From: Alteriqipengyuania halimionae
Lineage (GTDB): Bacteria > Pseudomonadota > Alphaproteobacteria > Sphingomonadales > Sphingomonadaceae
Length of the DNA stretch: 64,000 bases
NCBI RefSeq assembly: GCF_009827575.1
Contig: NZ_WTYR01000001.1
Coordinates: 62,001-126,000, forward strand
Direction of reading: 5' to 3'
Below the pieces are notes generated by a model, which did not search any database, was not told the DNA's origin, and saw only the letters and a program-made list of their open reading frames with translations. The position numbers and the translations under genes were made by a program. Position 1 is the first letter of the stretch. The number at the start of each line of letters is the position of its first letter. Of this stretch, positions 10,700-17,860 are shown piece after piece.

Positions 10700-11955
10700 T
10701 TTTTCTCGAACCGGTTGCGCAGGTAGATCGCCAGGGCGTTCATCACCAGCAGGAACAGCAATAGCACGATAATCGCGGCGCTGGTGCGCTCGACGAAACC
10801 GCGGTCGATTTCATCCGACCAGAGGAAGATCTGGACCGGCAGGACGGTGGCGGGCGAGGTGAACCCGTCGGGCGGGGTGGCGACGAAAGCGCGCATCCCG
10901 ATCAGCAGCAGCGGCGCGGTCTCGCCCAACGCGCGCGCCATGCCGATGATCGTGCCGGTCAGGATGCCGGGCAGGGCCAACGGCAGGACATGGTGGAACA
11001 CCACCTGCATCGGCGAAGCGCCGATCGCGAGCGCGCCGTCGCGGATCGATGGCGGCACCGCCTTGATCGCATTGCGTCCGGCAATCACGATGACCGGCAT
11101 CGTCATAAGCGCGAGCGTCATCCCGCCGATCAGCGGGGCCGAACGGTAATTGGGGAAGATCGCCAGGAATACGGCCAGGCCCAGCAGGCCGAAGATGATC
11201 GAGGGGACCGCGGCGAGGTTGTTGATCGACACCTCGATCACGTCGGTCCAGCGGTTCTTCGGCGCGAATTCTTCGAGATAGAGCGCCGCCAGAACGCCGA
11301 TCGGGAAGGCCAGTGCCAGGGTGATGATCATCGTCAGGATCGAGCCCTTGAGCGCCCCCCAGATGCCCACTTCCTGCGGGTCGCTGGCGTCCGACCGGGT
11401 GAGGAAGCCGCCATCGAACTTCTTTTCGAGCTTCCCCGCATCGGCAAGCTGCGTCGCGAGAACTTGCATGTCCTGCGGGCCATTGCCGTCGAGACCGCGC
11501 GCGAGATCGTCGCTCGACGGCAGCCAGAAAGTCTCGCTGCGCGAGAGAATGTCGGGATCGTCGGCGATCGCGTTGGCGACTTCGCGCCAGGCCTGCGCGC
11601 CAAGTTGATTTGCGCCTTCCTCGCCCAGCGATTCCTGCGCGAAATAGGCGACCACGTCGTTCAGACCCTGCTGTTCGAGCGCCTGCTGGGCATGCCCGTC
11701 GTCGAGCTGGGCGGGATCGGCGACGAGCCCGGCCTGGGTGAAATCGATCGGCACTTCGAGTTCGGCACGCTGGAAACCGCCGAGACCGTTCAGGGTCATC
11801 GTCGCCAGCAGGAACAGCAGCACGACGACCGAAAACAGGATCGCGCCGAGACCGGCCTGCTTGAAGCGCTTTTCCTTCGCGTAGCGCTTCTTCAGCCGCG
11901 CTTCGAATTCGGGTGTGCGGGTGGGAGCGATCGGGGGCATGGCAGCGTCACTCAT
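10693..11955 (-). CDS. pstA: Phosphate ABC transporter permease PstA
   Basis: Inner-membrane permease subunit of 420 residues, well above the roughly 300 of the E. coli protein. After one transmembrane helix ([20 protein letters not shown]) comes an insert of about 170 residues, probably periplasmic (DUF3333-like; known in alphaproteobacterial PstA). The permease core follows, with the coupling segment REALGASPMQV-like in the form [18 protein letters not shown] and [18 protein letters not shown] 11955 overlaps the pstC stop by eight bases. A frame open to 12006 lies inside pstC and was not used. Confidence 0.93.
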   Translation of the reverse strand: MSDAAMPPIAPTRTPEFEARLKKRYAKEKRFKQAGLGAILFSVVVLLFLLATMTLNGLGGFQRAELEVPIDFTQAGLVADPAQLDDGHAQQALEQQGLNDVVAYFAQESLGEEGANQLGAQAWREVANAIADDPDILSRSETFWLPSSDDLARGLDGNGPQDMQVLATQLADAGKLEKKFDGGFLTRSDASDPQEVGIWGALKGSILTMIITLALAFPIGVLAALYLEEFAPKNRWTDVIEVSINNLAAVPSIIFGLLGLAVFLAIFPNYRSAPLIGGMTLALMTMPVIVIAGRNAIKAVPPSIRDGALAIGASPMQVVFHHVLPLALPGILTGTIIGMARALGETAPLLLIGMRAFVATPPDGFTSPATVLPVQIFLWSDEIDRGFVERTSAAIIVLLLFLLVMNALAIYLRNRFEKKW

Positions 11956-13333
11956 AAGCTTCGCGGTACTTCTTGACGACGCGCAGGGCGATGAAATTGA
12001 GCGCAAGGGTAACGAGGAACAACACGAATCCCAGCGCGAACGCGGCGAGCGTGGCCGGATGGTCGAAACTGCCTTCGCCGGTCAGCAGGGCGACGATCTG
12101 CACCGTCACCGTGGTCATCGCCTCAAGCGGGTTGGCGGTGAGGTTGGCCGCGGTCGAGGCGGCCATGACGACGATCATCGTCTCGCCGATCGCGCGGCTG
12201 ATAGCGAGCATCACGCCGGCCACGATGCCGGGCAAGGCGGCCGGGATCAGCACGCGCTTGATCGTTTCGGATTCGGTTGCGCCCATGGCGAGGCTGCCGT
12301 CGCGCATCGCGGCCGGCACGGCGGCGATGCTGTCGTCCGCCATCGAGGACACGAACGGAATGATCATCACGCCCATGACGAGACCGGCGGCCAGCGCGCT
12401 CTCACTCGAGGCGTTGGTCACGCCCAGCGTCATCGCCATGTCGCGGATCGCGGGCGCGATCGTCAGCGCGGCGAAATAGCCGTAGACCACGGTCGGAACC
12501 CCGGCGAGGATTTCGAGCGCGGGCTTGATCCAGGCGCGCAGCTTGGATGGCGCGTATTGGGTGAGATAGATCGCGCTCATCAGGCCGAGCGGAATGGCGA
12601 CCACCATGGCGATGATCGCGCCGATGAAGATCGTGCCCCAGAACAGCGGAATTGCGCCGTAACGGGTGGGGTCGGGATTGGCGGCGTTGGCCATCGGATC
12701 GGGCGACCAATGGGTTCCGAACAGGAAGCTGATCGGATCGACCATGCCGAAGAAGCGCACGGTCTCGAAAATCAGGCTGCCAAGGATGCCCAGCGTGGTC
12801 AGGATCGCCACCAGCGAGGCCAGCAACAGCAGGCCGAGGAGGGCGCGCTCGACCTTGGTACGGGCGCGGAAATCGGGCTTCACGCGCAGGAATGCGAAGG
12901 CCCCTCCGGCGAAACCGACGAGCAAAGCCACCACCAGGCCGATGATGTTGGTCCGGCCGATTGCCTCGCGGAACGGCTCGACCAGCGGGCGGGCGAGCGG
13001 ATCGAACACGCCCTGCGCTGCGCCGACGGCCACGGCGCGCGCTTCGGAAAGGATTTGCGCGCGCTTGAAGCCGAATTCCGGCAACGCATCGGCCGCCGGG
13101 TGCGCGAGCACCGAATTGACCACGATCTGCGGTGCGGCAAAGCTCCAGATCGCGGCAAAGATGACGACCGGCACCACCACCCACAGGGCGACGTACCAGC
13201 CGTGATATTGCGGCAGCGCCGCGAGCCGCCCCGTGTCCGAGGCGGCGCGCAGCGAATAGGCCCGCGCGCGTGCCGCGAGCCATCCGGCTAGACCCAGTCC
13301 GAGGGCCAGGAGAAACAGAATGGCAGGCGACAT
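11948..13333 (-). CDS. pstC: Phosphate ABC transporter permease PstC
   Basis: Second permease subunit, 461 residues against about 320 in enterobacteria. The extra length is an N-terminal part with a signal-anchor-like helix (MSPAILFLLALGLGLAGWLA), a second helix (WYVALWVVVPVVIFAAIWSF) and a soluble loop before the canonical core. The core carries LEILAGVPTVVYGYFA and the coupling helix MRDGSLAMGATESETIKRVL, ending with ISRAIGETMIVVMAA. It starts 17 bases after the pstS stop and overlaps pstA. The extended form is common in alphaproteobacteria and is not a fusion error. Confidence 0.93.
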   Translation of the reverse strand: MSPAILFLLALGLGLAGWLAARARAYSLRAASDTGRLAALPQYHGWYVALWVVVPVVIFAAIWSFAAPQIVVNSVLAHPAADALPEFGFKRAQILSEARAVAVGAAQGVFDPLARPLVEPFREAIGRTNIIGLVVALLVGFAGGAFAFLRVKPDFRARTKVERALLGLLLLASLVAILTTLGILGSLIFETVRFFGMVDPISFLFGTHWSPDPMANAANPDPTRYGAIPLFWGTIFIGAIIAMVVAIPLGLMSAIYLTQYAPSKLRAWIKPALEILAGVPTVVYGYFAALTIAPAIRDMAMTLGVTNASSESALAAGLVMGVMIIPFVSSMADDSIAAVPAAMRDGSLAMGATESETIKRVLIPAALPGIVAGVMLAISRAIGETMIVVMAASTAANLTANPLEAMTTVTVQIVALLTGEGSFDHPATLAAFALGFVLFLVTLALNFIALRVVKKYREAYE

Positions 13334-13350
13334 TGCGCTGAGCTTTGTCC

Positions 13351-14391
13351 TTACTTCAGATCGGCCGGGTCGAGCGAGGTGAACTCGGTCGCGGCGGCGT
13401 TGCTCTTGGTCATTACGTCAGCCGGGGAGGCCACGAGTCCGACCTTGGCAAGCGGGCCGTCCTTCGACCACATCTTGGTCCACTCGGCGAGATACTCCTT
13501 GAGACCAGGAATCGCGTCGAGATGGGCTTTCTTCACGTAGACGAATAGCGGGCGTGCGCCCGGATAGTCGAAGCTCGAGATGTTCTCGTAGGTCGGATCG
13601 ACGCCGTTCATGGGCAGGCCCTGCACGCGGTTGGCGTTTTCCTCAAGATAGGAATAGCCGAAGATTCCGACAGCATCGGGATTGCCGGTGATCTTCTGGA
13701 CGATCAGATTGTCCTGCTCGCCCTGAGAGACATAGGCGCTGTCCGCACGGATCTCGGTGCAGATCTGATCATGGCGATCTTCGTCGGCTTCCTTCACCGC
13801 TTCCATATCGGCATTGGCGTCGCAACCCTTTTCAAGGACGAGTTCCTTCAGTGCGTCGCGCGTGCCCGACGTCGCCGGAGGGCCGTAGACGAGGATCGGC
13901 TTGCTCGGCAGCGACGAATCGACATCCGACCACAGCTTGGCAGTCTGTTCCTCGCCATAGGGTTCGGCGGCCAGTGCCCGATAGACGATTTCGGGCGTCA
14001 GGTTCATCGTGATGCCTCCCTCCGCCGATGCGAAGGCGATCCCGTCGAGGCCGACCTGGATCTCGACGATATCATCGACGCCATTGGCGGCGCATTTGTC
14101 GTATTCGCTCTTCTTCATCCGGCGCGAGGCGTTGGCGAAGTCGATCGTTGAAGGCCCGATGCCCTTGCAGAATTCGGCGATGCCCGCGCCCGACCCGATC
14201 GATTCGATGATCGGCGAGCCGAAATCGGGATTGTCGCGCACGAATTCCTCGGCGACGAGCTTGGCGAACGGATAGACGGTCGACGAGCCGGCGCCGCGTA
14301 CGGTGTCGCGGGTGTCCGAAGTTTCGCTGCCGCAGGCGGCGAGGGCGATCGTCGCGGCCGAGGCAAGCGCGATCTTGGCAAACTTATTCAT
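13351..14391 (-). CDS. pstS: Phosphate-binding lipoprotein/periplasmic protein PstS
   Basis: Phosphate-binding component of the Pst importer, 346 residues. The N-terminus MNKFAKIALASAATIALAAC ends in a lipobox-like LAAC, so the protein may be lipid-anchored. Ligand-loop motifs are visible: VRGAGSSTVYPFAK near the N-terminus, ESIGSGAGIAEFCKGIG, and GPPATSGTRDALKEL. It is the first gene of pstSCAB-phoU-phoB. A three-half-site Pho box lies 50-77 bases upstream of the ATG. Confidence 0.95.
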   Translation of the reverse strand: MNKFAKIALASAATIALAACGSETSDTRDTVRGAGSSTVYPFAKLVAEEFVRDNPDFGSPIIESIGSGAGIAEFCKGIGPSTIDFANASRRMKKSEYDKCAANGVDDIVEIQVGLDGIAFASAEGGITMNLTPEIVYRALAAEPYGEEQTAKLWSDVDSSLPSKPILVYGPPATSGTRDALKELVLEKGCDANADMEAVKEADEDRHDQICTEIRADSAYVSQGEQDNLIVQKITGNPDAVGIFGYSYLEENANRVQGLPMNGVDPTYENISSFDYPGARPLFVYVKKAHLDAIPGLKEYLAEWTKMWSKDGPLAKVGLVASPADVMTKSNAAATEFTSLDPADLK

Positions 14392-14440
14392 GGGAATCCC
14401 CTTTGCTGATCCAATTATGCCGGCCCATTGCGCCGACTGG

Positions 14441-14468
14441 GTGACAGTTTCGTGACAATCAAGTTACA
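14441..14468 (-). promoter_or_regulatory. Pho box (three 11-bp half-sites) upstream of pstS
   Basis: On the minus strand TTGTCAC GAAA CTGTCAC forms a 7-4-7 Pho box matching the CTGTCAT-N4-CTGTCAT pattern. A third half-site (TGTAAC) lies exactly 11 bp further upstream: the plus-strand complements start at 14441, 14452 and 14463. The site is about 50 bp from the pstS start, as expected for a PhoB-activated promoter. Confidence 0.8.
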
Positions 14469-14513
14469 TCGATCGAAGGGAATCGCGTTGCCGCGTCCCT
14501 AGCGTGCTGCCGA

Positions 14514-15902
14514 TCAGAAATCGACCTGCCCGCGCACGCCGACCACATCGGCGCCATAGGAGGTCGAACCCGCGGGCCCTGCATAGGCGGCACCGTCGAA
14601 TTCGATCCGCCCGTAATCGAGCATCAGGCGGGTGTAATCGGTCGGCGTCCAGATCAGCGAGGCGAGATATCCCGTCTGGCGACCACCGAGAATCGCGCCC
14701 GAATCGAGATCGAGGTAATCGTAGCGCAGCACGATCTGGACCGCGCCGATCCCGCCTTCGCCAACCGGGCTGGTGGGCTTTACCCGGTCGAACTTGCCGC
14801 CCTTGTAGCCGCGCGTATCGCCGGTCAGGAACAGGCCCGCTTCGGCATAGCCGCCGAAAAAGGTCGGATCGGACAAAGCGCCGGGGCGATCGACCGTCTG
14901 CCAGAATGCTTCGCTGGCGGCATGGAAGCGCCCGGCGATCGCTGCCGCTTCGAGTCCGAAGCCGGTTTCGCTCTGCGCGCTCATCCCGCCAGTGTCGACG
15001 AAACGCTCTGGCGTGAAGTGGACTTGCGGACGCTGGCGATAGCGCAGGACCGTGCCCGCTTCGTATTCGGCATAATGCGCCGATCCGCCGAAATGGAGCC
15101 GGGTGGTGCCCAATCGGGGCATCGCCACGATGCGACCGTCGACACTCCAGTTCCTGTTCGAGAGATCGCCGATATTATCGGTGAACACCCCGCCTTGCAC
15201 GAGCATGAGATCCCCCTTGTACTGGGCAGAAACGCCCACCCGGCGCTCGAAGCCGAAAGCATCGGTGAAGGCCGCGCGTTCGAGTAGGGAGAGGAACCGG
15301 CTCGATGTGAGTTCTTCGAGCGACTGGAAGTTGTTGTGCTGGCCGAGCGTGATTTCGAGATCGCCGGTGCCGTAGGCCACGATCGCATCGGTGATCTCGA
15401 CCTCGTTCCCGGCGAAATCGACCTCGATCTTGTAGGCGAACCCGTCCGGCATATCGCCCGTCACGCCAAGCCGGGCGCGGCGCAATTCGTTGCCCCAACC
15501 ATCGCTGCGTCCCGTGGCGTCGGGGACGCTGGTGGCTCCGGCATCGTATTGCAGGCGGCCGAAGGGCTTGAAGCTCCAGCCGCCGTCGCCGCGGGTTGCG
15601 GGCGCGGACTTGACTACGGCGGCCCTGCCGGATTCGTCGGTCGGCATGGCGGCGCGCACGGTTTCAGCCGCAGCTTCGGCATCCGCTGCTGGGGCGCGGG
15701 CATCCGCTATCGCCTCGCCTATGTCGGCCTGTTCGGCTGCCAGGCGCGCTTCGAGTTCGGCGATGCGCGTGTTCATCGCGGCCAGCTGGACGCGCATCTG
15801 CGCCAGTTCGGCAGCAGCGTCGTTCATATCCTGCGCGGAGGCGGGTGCGGAAGTAGCCGCCACCGCGATGATCGCGGCGGTGGAGCAAAGAAGGCGATTC
15901 AT
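14514..15902 (-). CDS. OprO/OprP-like phosphate-selective porin
   Basis: Outer-membrane porin, probably for phosphate or polyphosphate. From ATG 15902 it has 462 residues with a clear signal peptide (MNRLLCSTAAIIAVAATSAP, cleavage after ASAQ). A short coiled coil follows (AELAQMRVQLAAMNTRIAEL), then the barrel starting WSFKPFGRLQYDAG and LRRARLGVTGDMPDGFAYK. It closes with YTRLMLDYGRIEF and a terminal Phe, typical of outer-membrane barrels. A frame open to 16019 adds 39 codons without a signal. It lies between pstS and a divergent lipoprotein gene, inside the Pho locus, with a Pho-box-like site about 50 bp upstream. Confidence 0.88.
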   Translation of the reverse strand: MNRLLCSTAAIIAVAATSAPASAQDMNDAAAELAQMRVQLAAMNTRIAELEARLAAEQADIGEAIADARAPAADAEAAAETVRAAMPTDESGRAAVVKSAPATRGDGGWSFKPFGRLQYDAGATSVPDATGRSDGWGNELRRARLGVTGDMPDGFAYKIEVDFAGNEVEITDAIVAYGTGDLEITLGQHNNFQSLEELTSSRFLSLLERAAFTDAFGFERRVGVSAQYKGDLMLVQGGVFTDNIGDLSNRNWSVDGRIVAMPRLGTTRLHFGGSAHYAEYEAGTVLRYRQRPQVHFTPERFVDTGGMSAQSETGFGLEAAAIAGRFHAASEAFWQTVDRPGALSDPTFFGGYAEAGLFLTGDTRGYKGGKFDRVKPTSPVGEGGIGAVQIVLRYDYLDLDSGAILGGRQTGYLASLIWTPTDYTRLMLDYGRIEFDGAAYAGPAGSTSYGADVVGVRGQVDF

Positions 15903-15954
15903 GAAAAGTCCCGTCTCCGATGTGTCGCAGGCGTGGCCCGGATACGACCGCAGC

Positions 15955-15971
15955 ATTTCACTTTTATGACA
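15955..15971 (-). promoter_or_regulatory. Weak Pho-box-like site upstream of the porin gene
   Basis: The minus strand reads TGTCAT AAAAG TGAAAT: a perfect first half-site and a 4-of-6 second half-site at 11-bp spacing. It lies 53 bp upstream of the porin ATG, the same distance as the stronger site at pstS. The match is partial. Confidence 0.4.
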
Positions 15972-16041
15972 TGCGCCAAATCCCAAGGCGTTGATGCATA
16001 TGTGAAAACGCTGCGACACCTGTTTCGCGGGGCCGCTTCCA

Positions 16042-16059
16042 CCGTCACGTATCTGTCAC
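16042..16059 (+). promoter_or_regulatory. Pho box in the porin/lipoprotein divergent region
   Basis: CCGTCAC GTAT CTGTCAC is a 7-4-7 direct repeat on the plus strand. It is the left part of a larger inverted repeat: GTCACGTAT at 16044-16052 is mirrored by ATACGTGAC at 16060-16068. The site lies about 140 bp from both divergent starts (15902 and 16198), so it could serve the lipoprotein gene, the porin or both. The rest of 15903-16197 holds no gene. Confidence 0.65.
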
Positions 16060-16197
16060 ATACGTGACGCATCAAGTGCATGATTTCACTGTGGATTCTG
16101 CAAAGAAACCGTCAAATACGACGCCTAGTTCCCTCCTAGCGACGCAACGATTCGCGTTCCATGCACTCGCTATCCAAGATCGAGGGGGCTTCCAGCC

Positions 16198-17748
16198 GTG
16201 ACCATTACCAACCGTGTACTTCTCCTGGGCGCCAGCGCGCTCGCGCTGACCGGCTGCGAGGCCGACCAGATCGTTTCGCCCGGCACGTCGGGCGATATCA
16301 ATGTCGATATCGACAATCCTGCGCCTGCGCCGACGCCGACCCCGACTTCGGGTACTCTGGTGACTCCCGCCGCCGGCTGCCCGACCATCAACTCGACCGG
16401 TGGCCTGACCGATCGCGGCACGATCTCCGGCCCGACCGGCGAATATCGTCGCTGCGAGCTGCCTTCGCTGATCGATGCCGACGACACGCTCACCTACGTC
16501 CCCGGCCTGCTCTACGAACTGCCGGGCCGCGTCGATATCGGCGCTGACCAGGGCTTCTCCAGCACCGGTTCGACCGTCGAACTGACGATCCAGCCGGGCG
16601 TGACCGTCTATGGCGCCACGGGCCGGTCCTTCCTGGTGGCCAATCGCGGCAACCAGCTGATCGCCAACGGCACTGTCGATCGCCCGATCGTCTTCACCAG
16701 CCGCGACAACGTGCTGGGTCTCAGCACCGACGATTCGACCGGCCAGTGGGGCGGTGTCGTGCTGCTTGGCCGTGCGCCGGTTTCCGACTGCTATCTCGGC
16801 GGCTTCAACACCACTGCGGCTCCGAACAACAACCCGCAGTGCGAGCAGGAGCTCGAAGGCACCAACACGCTGACCCTGTTCGGCGGCAGCAACTCGGCGG
16901 ACAGCTCGGGCTCGCTGAGCTATGTGCAGATCCGTTATTCGGGCTTCAGCCTTGCACCGGGCAAGGAACTCCAGTCGCTCACCACCGGCGGTGTCGGTTC
17001 GGGCACCACGTTCAACCACATCATGACCTTCAACTCGTCGGATGACGGGATGGAGTTCTTCGGTGGCACGGTCCGGATGAAGTATGTCGCCGCGATCGGT
17101 GCCGACGACGACACGGTCGATGTCGACACCGGCGCCCAAGCCGACATGCAGTACGTCCTTGGCGTGCAGCGCAGCGCGGGTGGCGATAACCTCATCGAGC
17201 TCGACAGCCCCGATGGCGACTATTCGACCGCGGCGATCCCGCAGACCCGCCTGCGGGTGTCGGACTTCACCTTCATCCAGCGCAGCTCCTCTTCCTCGCA
17301 GGTGGTCCGCGCGCGTGGCGGAGCCAAGCTCGTGCTCGCCAATGGCGTGCTCGACACCGACGACAAGACCTGCATCCGCATCGACGAGACGGTCACGATC
17401 AACGCCGATCCGGACTTCCTCTCGCTGGTCGGCGACTGCAATGCCGGTCAGCCGTTCCGCGGAACTTCGGGCGCCACCGACGCTCAGGTGAAAGCGCAGT
17501 TCGATGCGGACTCGACCGCCAACGTCGCCAACTTCACTCTGACGCTCGCCGCCTTCATCAACGGCAGCAACGAGAACGGCGTGGCCGTGTTCGATGCCTC
17601 GACGCTTTCGAACTGGTTCGATGCGACCGCCAATATCGGCGCCGTCACCTCGGCCTCCGACACCTGGTACCGCAACTGGACCTGCAACTCGTCGATCGCC
17701 GATTTCGGCAGCAGCAACGGGTTCTGCACCCGCCTGCCGGTCTACTGA
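16198..17748 (+). CDS. Predicted beta-helix lipoprotein paired with a TonB receptor
   Basis: A 516-residue lipoprotein from GTG 16198 (preceded by GAGGGGG). The signal peptide MTITNRVLLLGASALALTGC ends in a lipobox Cys at residue 20. After a Pro/Thr linker (PAPAPTPTPTSG), the body shows right-handed beta-helix features: repeated short strands, Asn/Gly turns (IQPGVTVYGATG, LVANRGNQLIANGTVDRPIV, FTSRDN) and Asp-rich stretches that could bind calcium. The function is not recognised. It sits directly upstream of a large TonB-dependent receptor and downstream of a Pho box inside the Pho locus, so a role as a surface or periplasmic partner in taking up a phosphorus compound is inferred. A strong terminator follows. 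Confidence 0.75.
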   Translation: MTITNRVLLLGASALALTGCEADQIVSPGTSGDINVDIDNPAPAPTPTPTSGTLVTPAAGCPTINSTGGLTDRGTISGPTGEYRRCELPSLIDADDTLTYVPGLLYELPGRVDIGADQGFSSTGSTVELTIQPGVTVYGATGRSFLVANRGNQLIANGTVDRPIVFTSRDNVLGLSTDDSTGQWGGVVLLGRAPVSDCYLGGFNTTAAPNNNPQCEQELEGTNTLTLFGGSNSADSSGSLSYVQIRYSGFSLAPGKELQSLTTGGVGSGTTFNHIMTFNSSDDGMEFFGGTVRMKYVAAIGADDDTVDVDTGAQADMQYVLGVQRSAGGDNLIELDSPDGDYSTAAIPQTRLRVSDFTFIQRSSSSSQVVRARGGAKLVLANGVLDTDDKTCIRIDETVTINADPDFLSLVGDCNAGQPFRGTSGATDAQVKAQFDADSTANVANFTLTLAAFINGSNENGVAVFDASTLSNWFDATANIGAVTSASDTWYRNWTCNSSIADFGSSNGFCTRLPVY

Positions 17749-17755
17749 CCATAAG

Positions 17756-17806
17756 CGGAAGGCGCGCGAACGGGATCGAACCTTCGCGCGCCTTCCGTCC
17801 TTTTTT
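17756..17806 (+). terminator. Rho-independent terminator between lipoprotein and TonB receptor genes
   Basis: A perfect 15-bp stem (CGGAAGGCGCGCGAA at 17756-17770, its complement at 17783-17797) with a 12-base loop, followed by TCCTTTTTT. It would end most transcripts after the lipoprotein gene and reduce read-through into the receptor gene. Confidence 0.85.
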
Positions 17807-17860
17807 GCGAGGACATCCATCCCTCGCCGAACGCATTCAATGTCTCAGGGGGCACCCCAT

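Noticed and set aside
11915-13291. A 458-codon plus-strand frame opposite pstC, rich in Arg/His/Asp
   Set aside because: Composition typical of an antisense shadow; pstC is certain.
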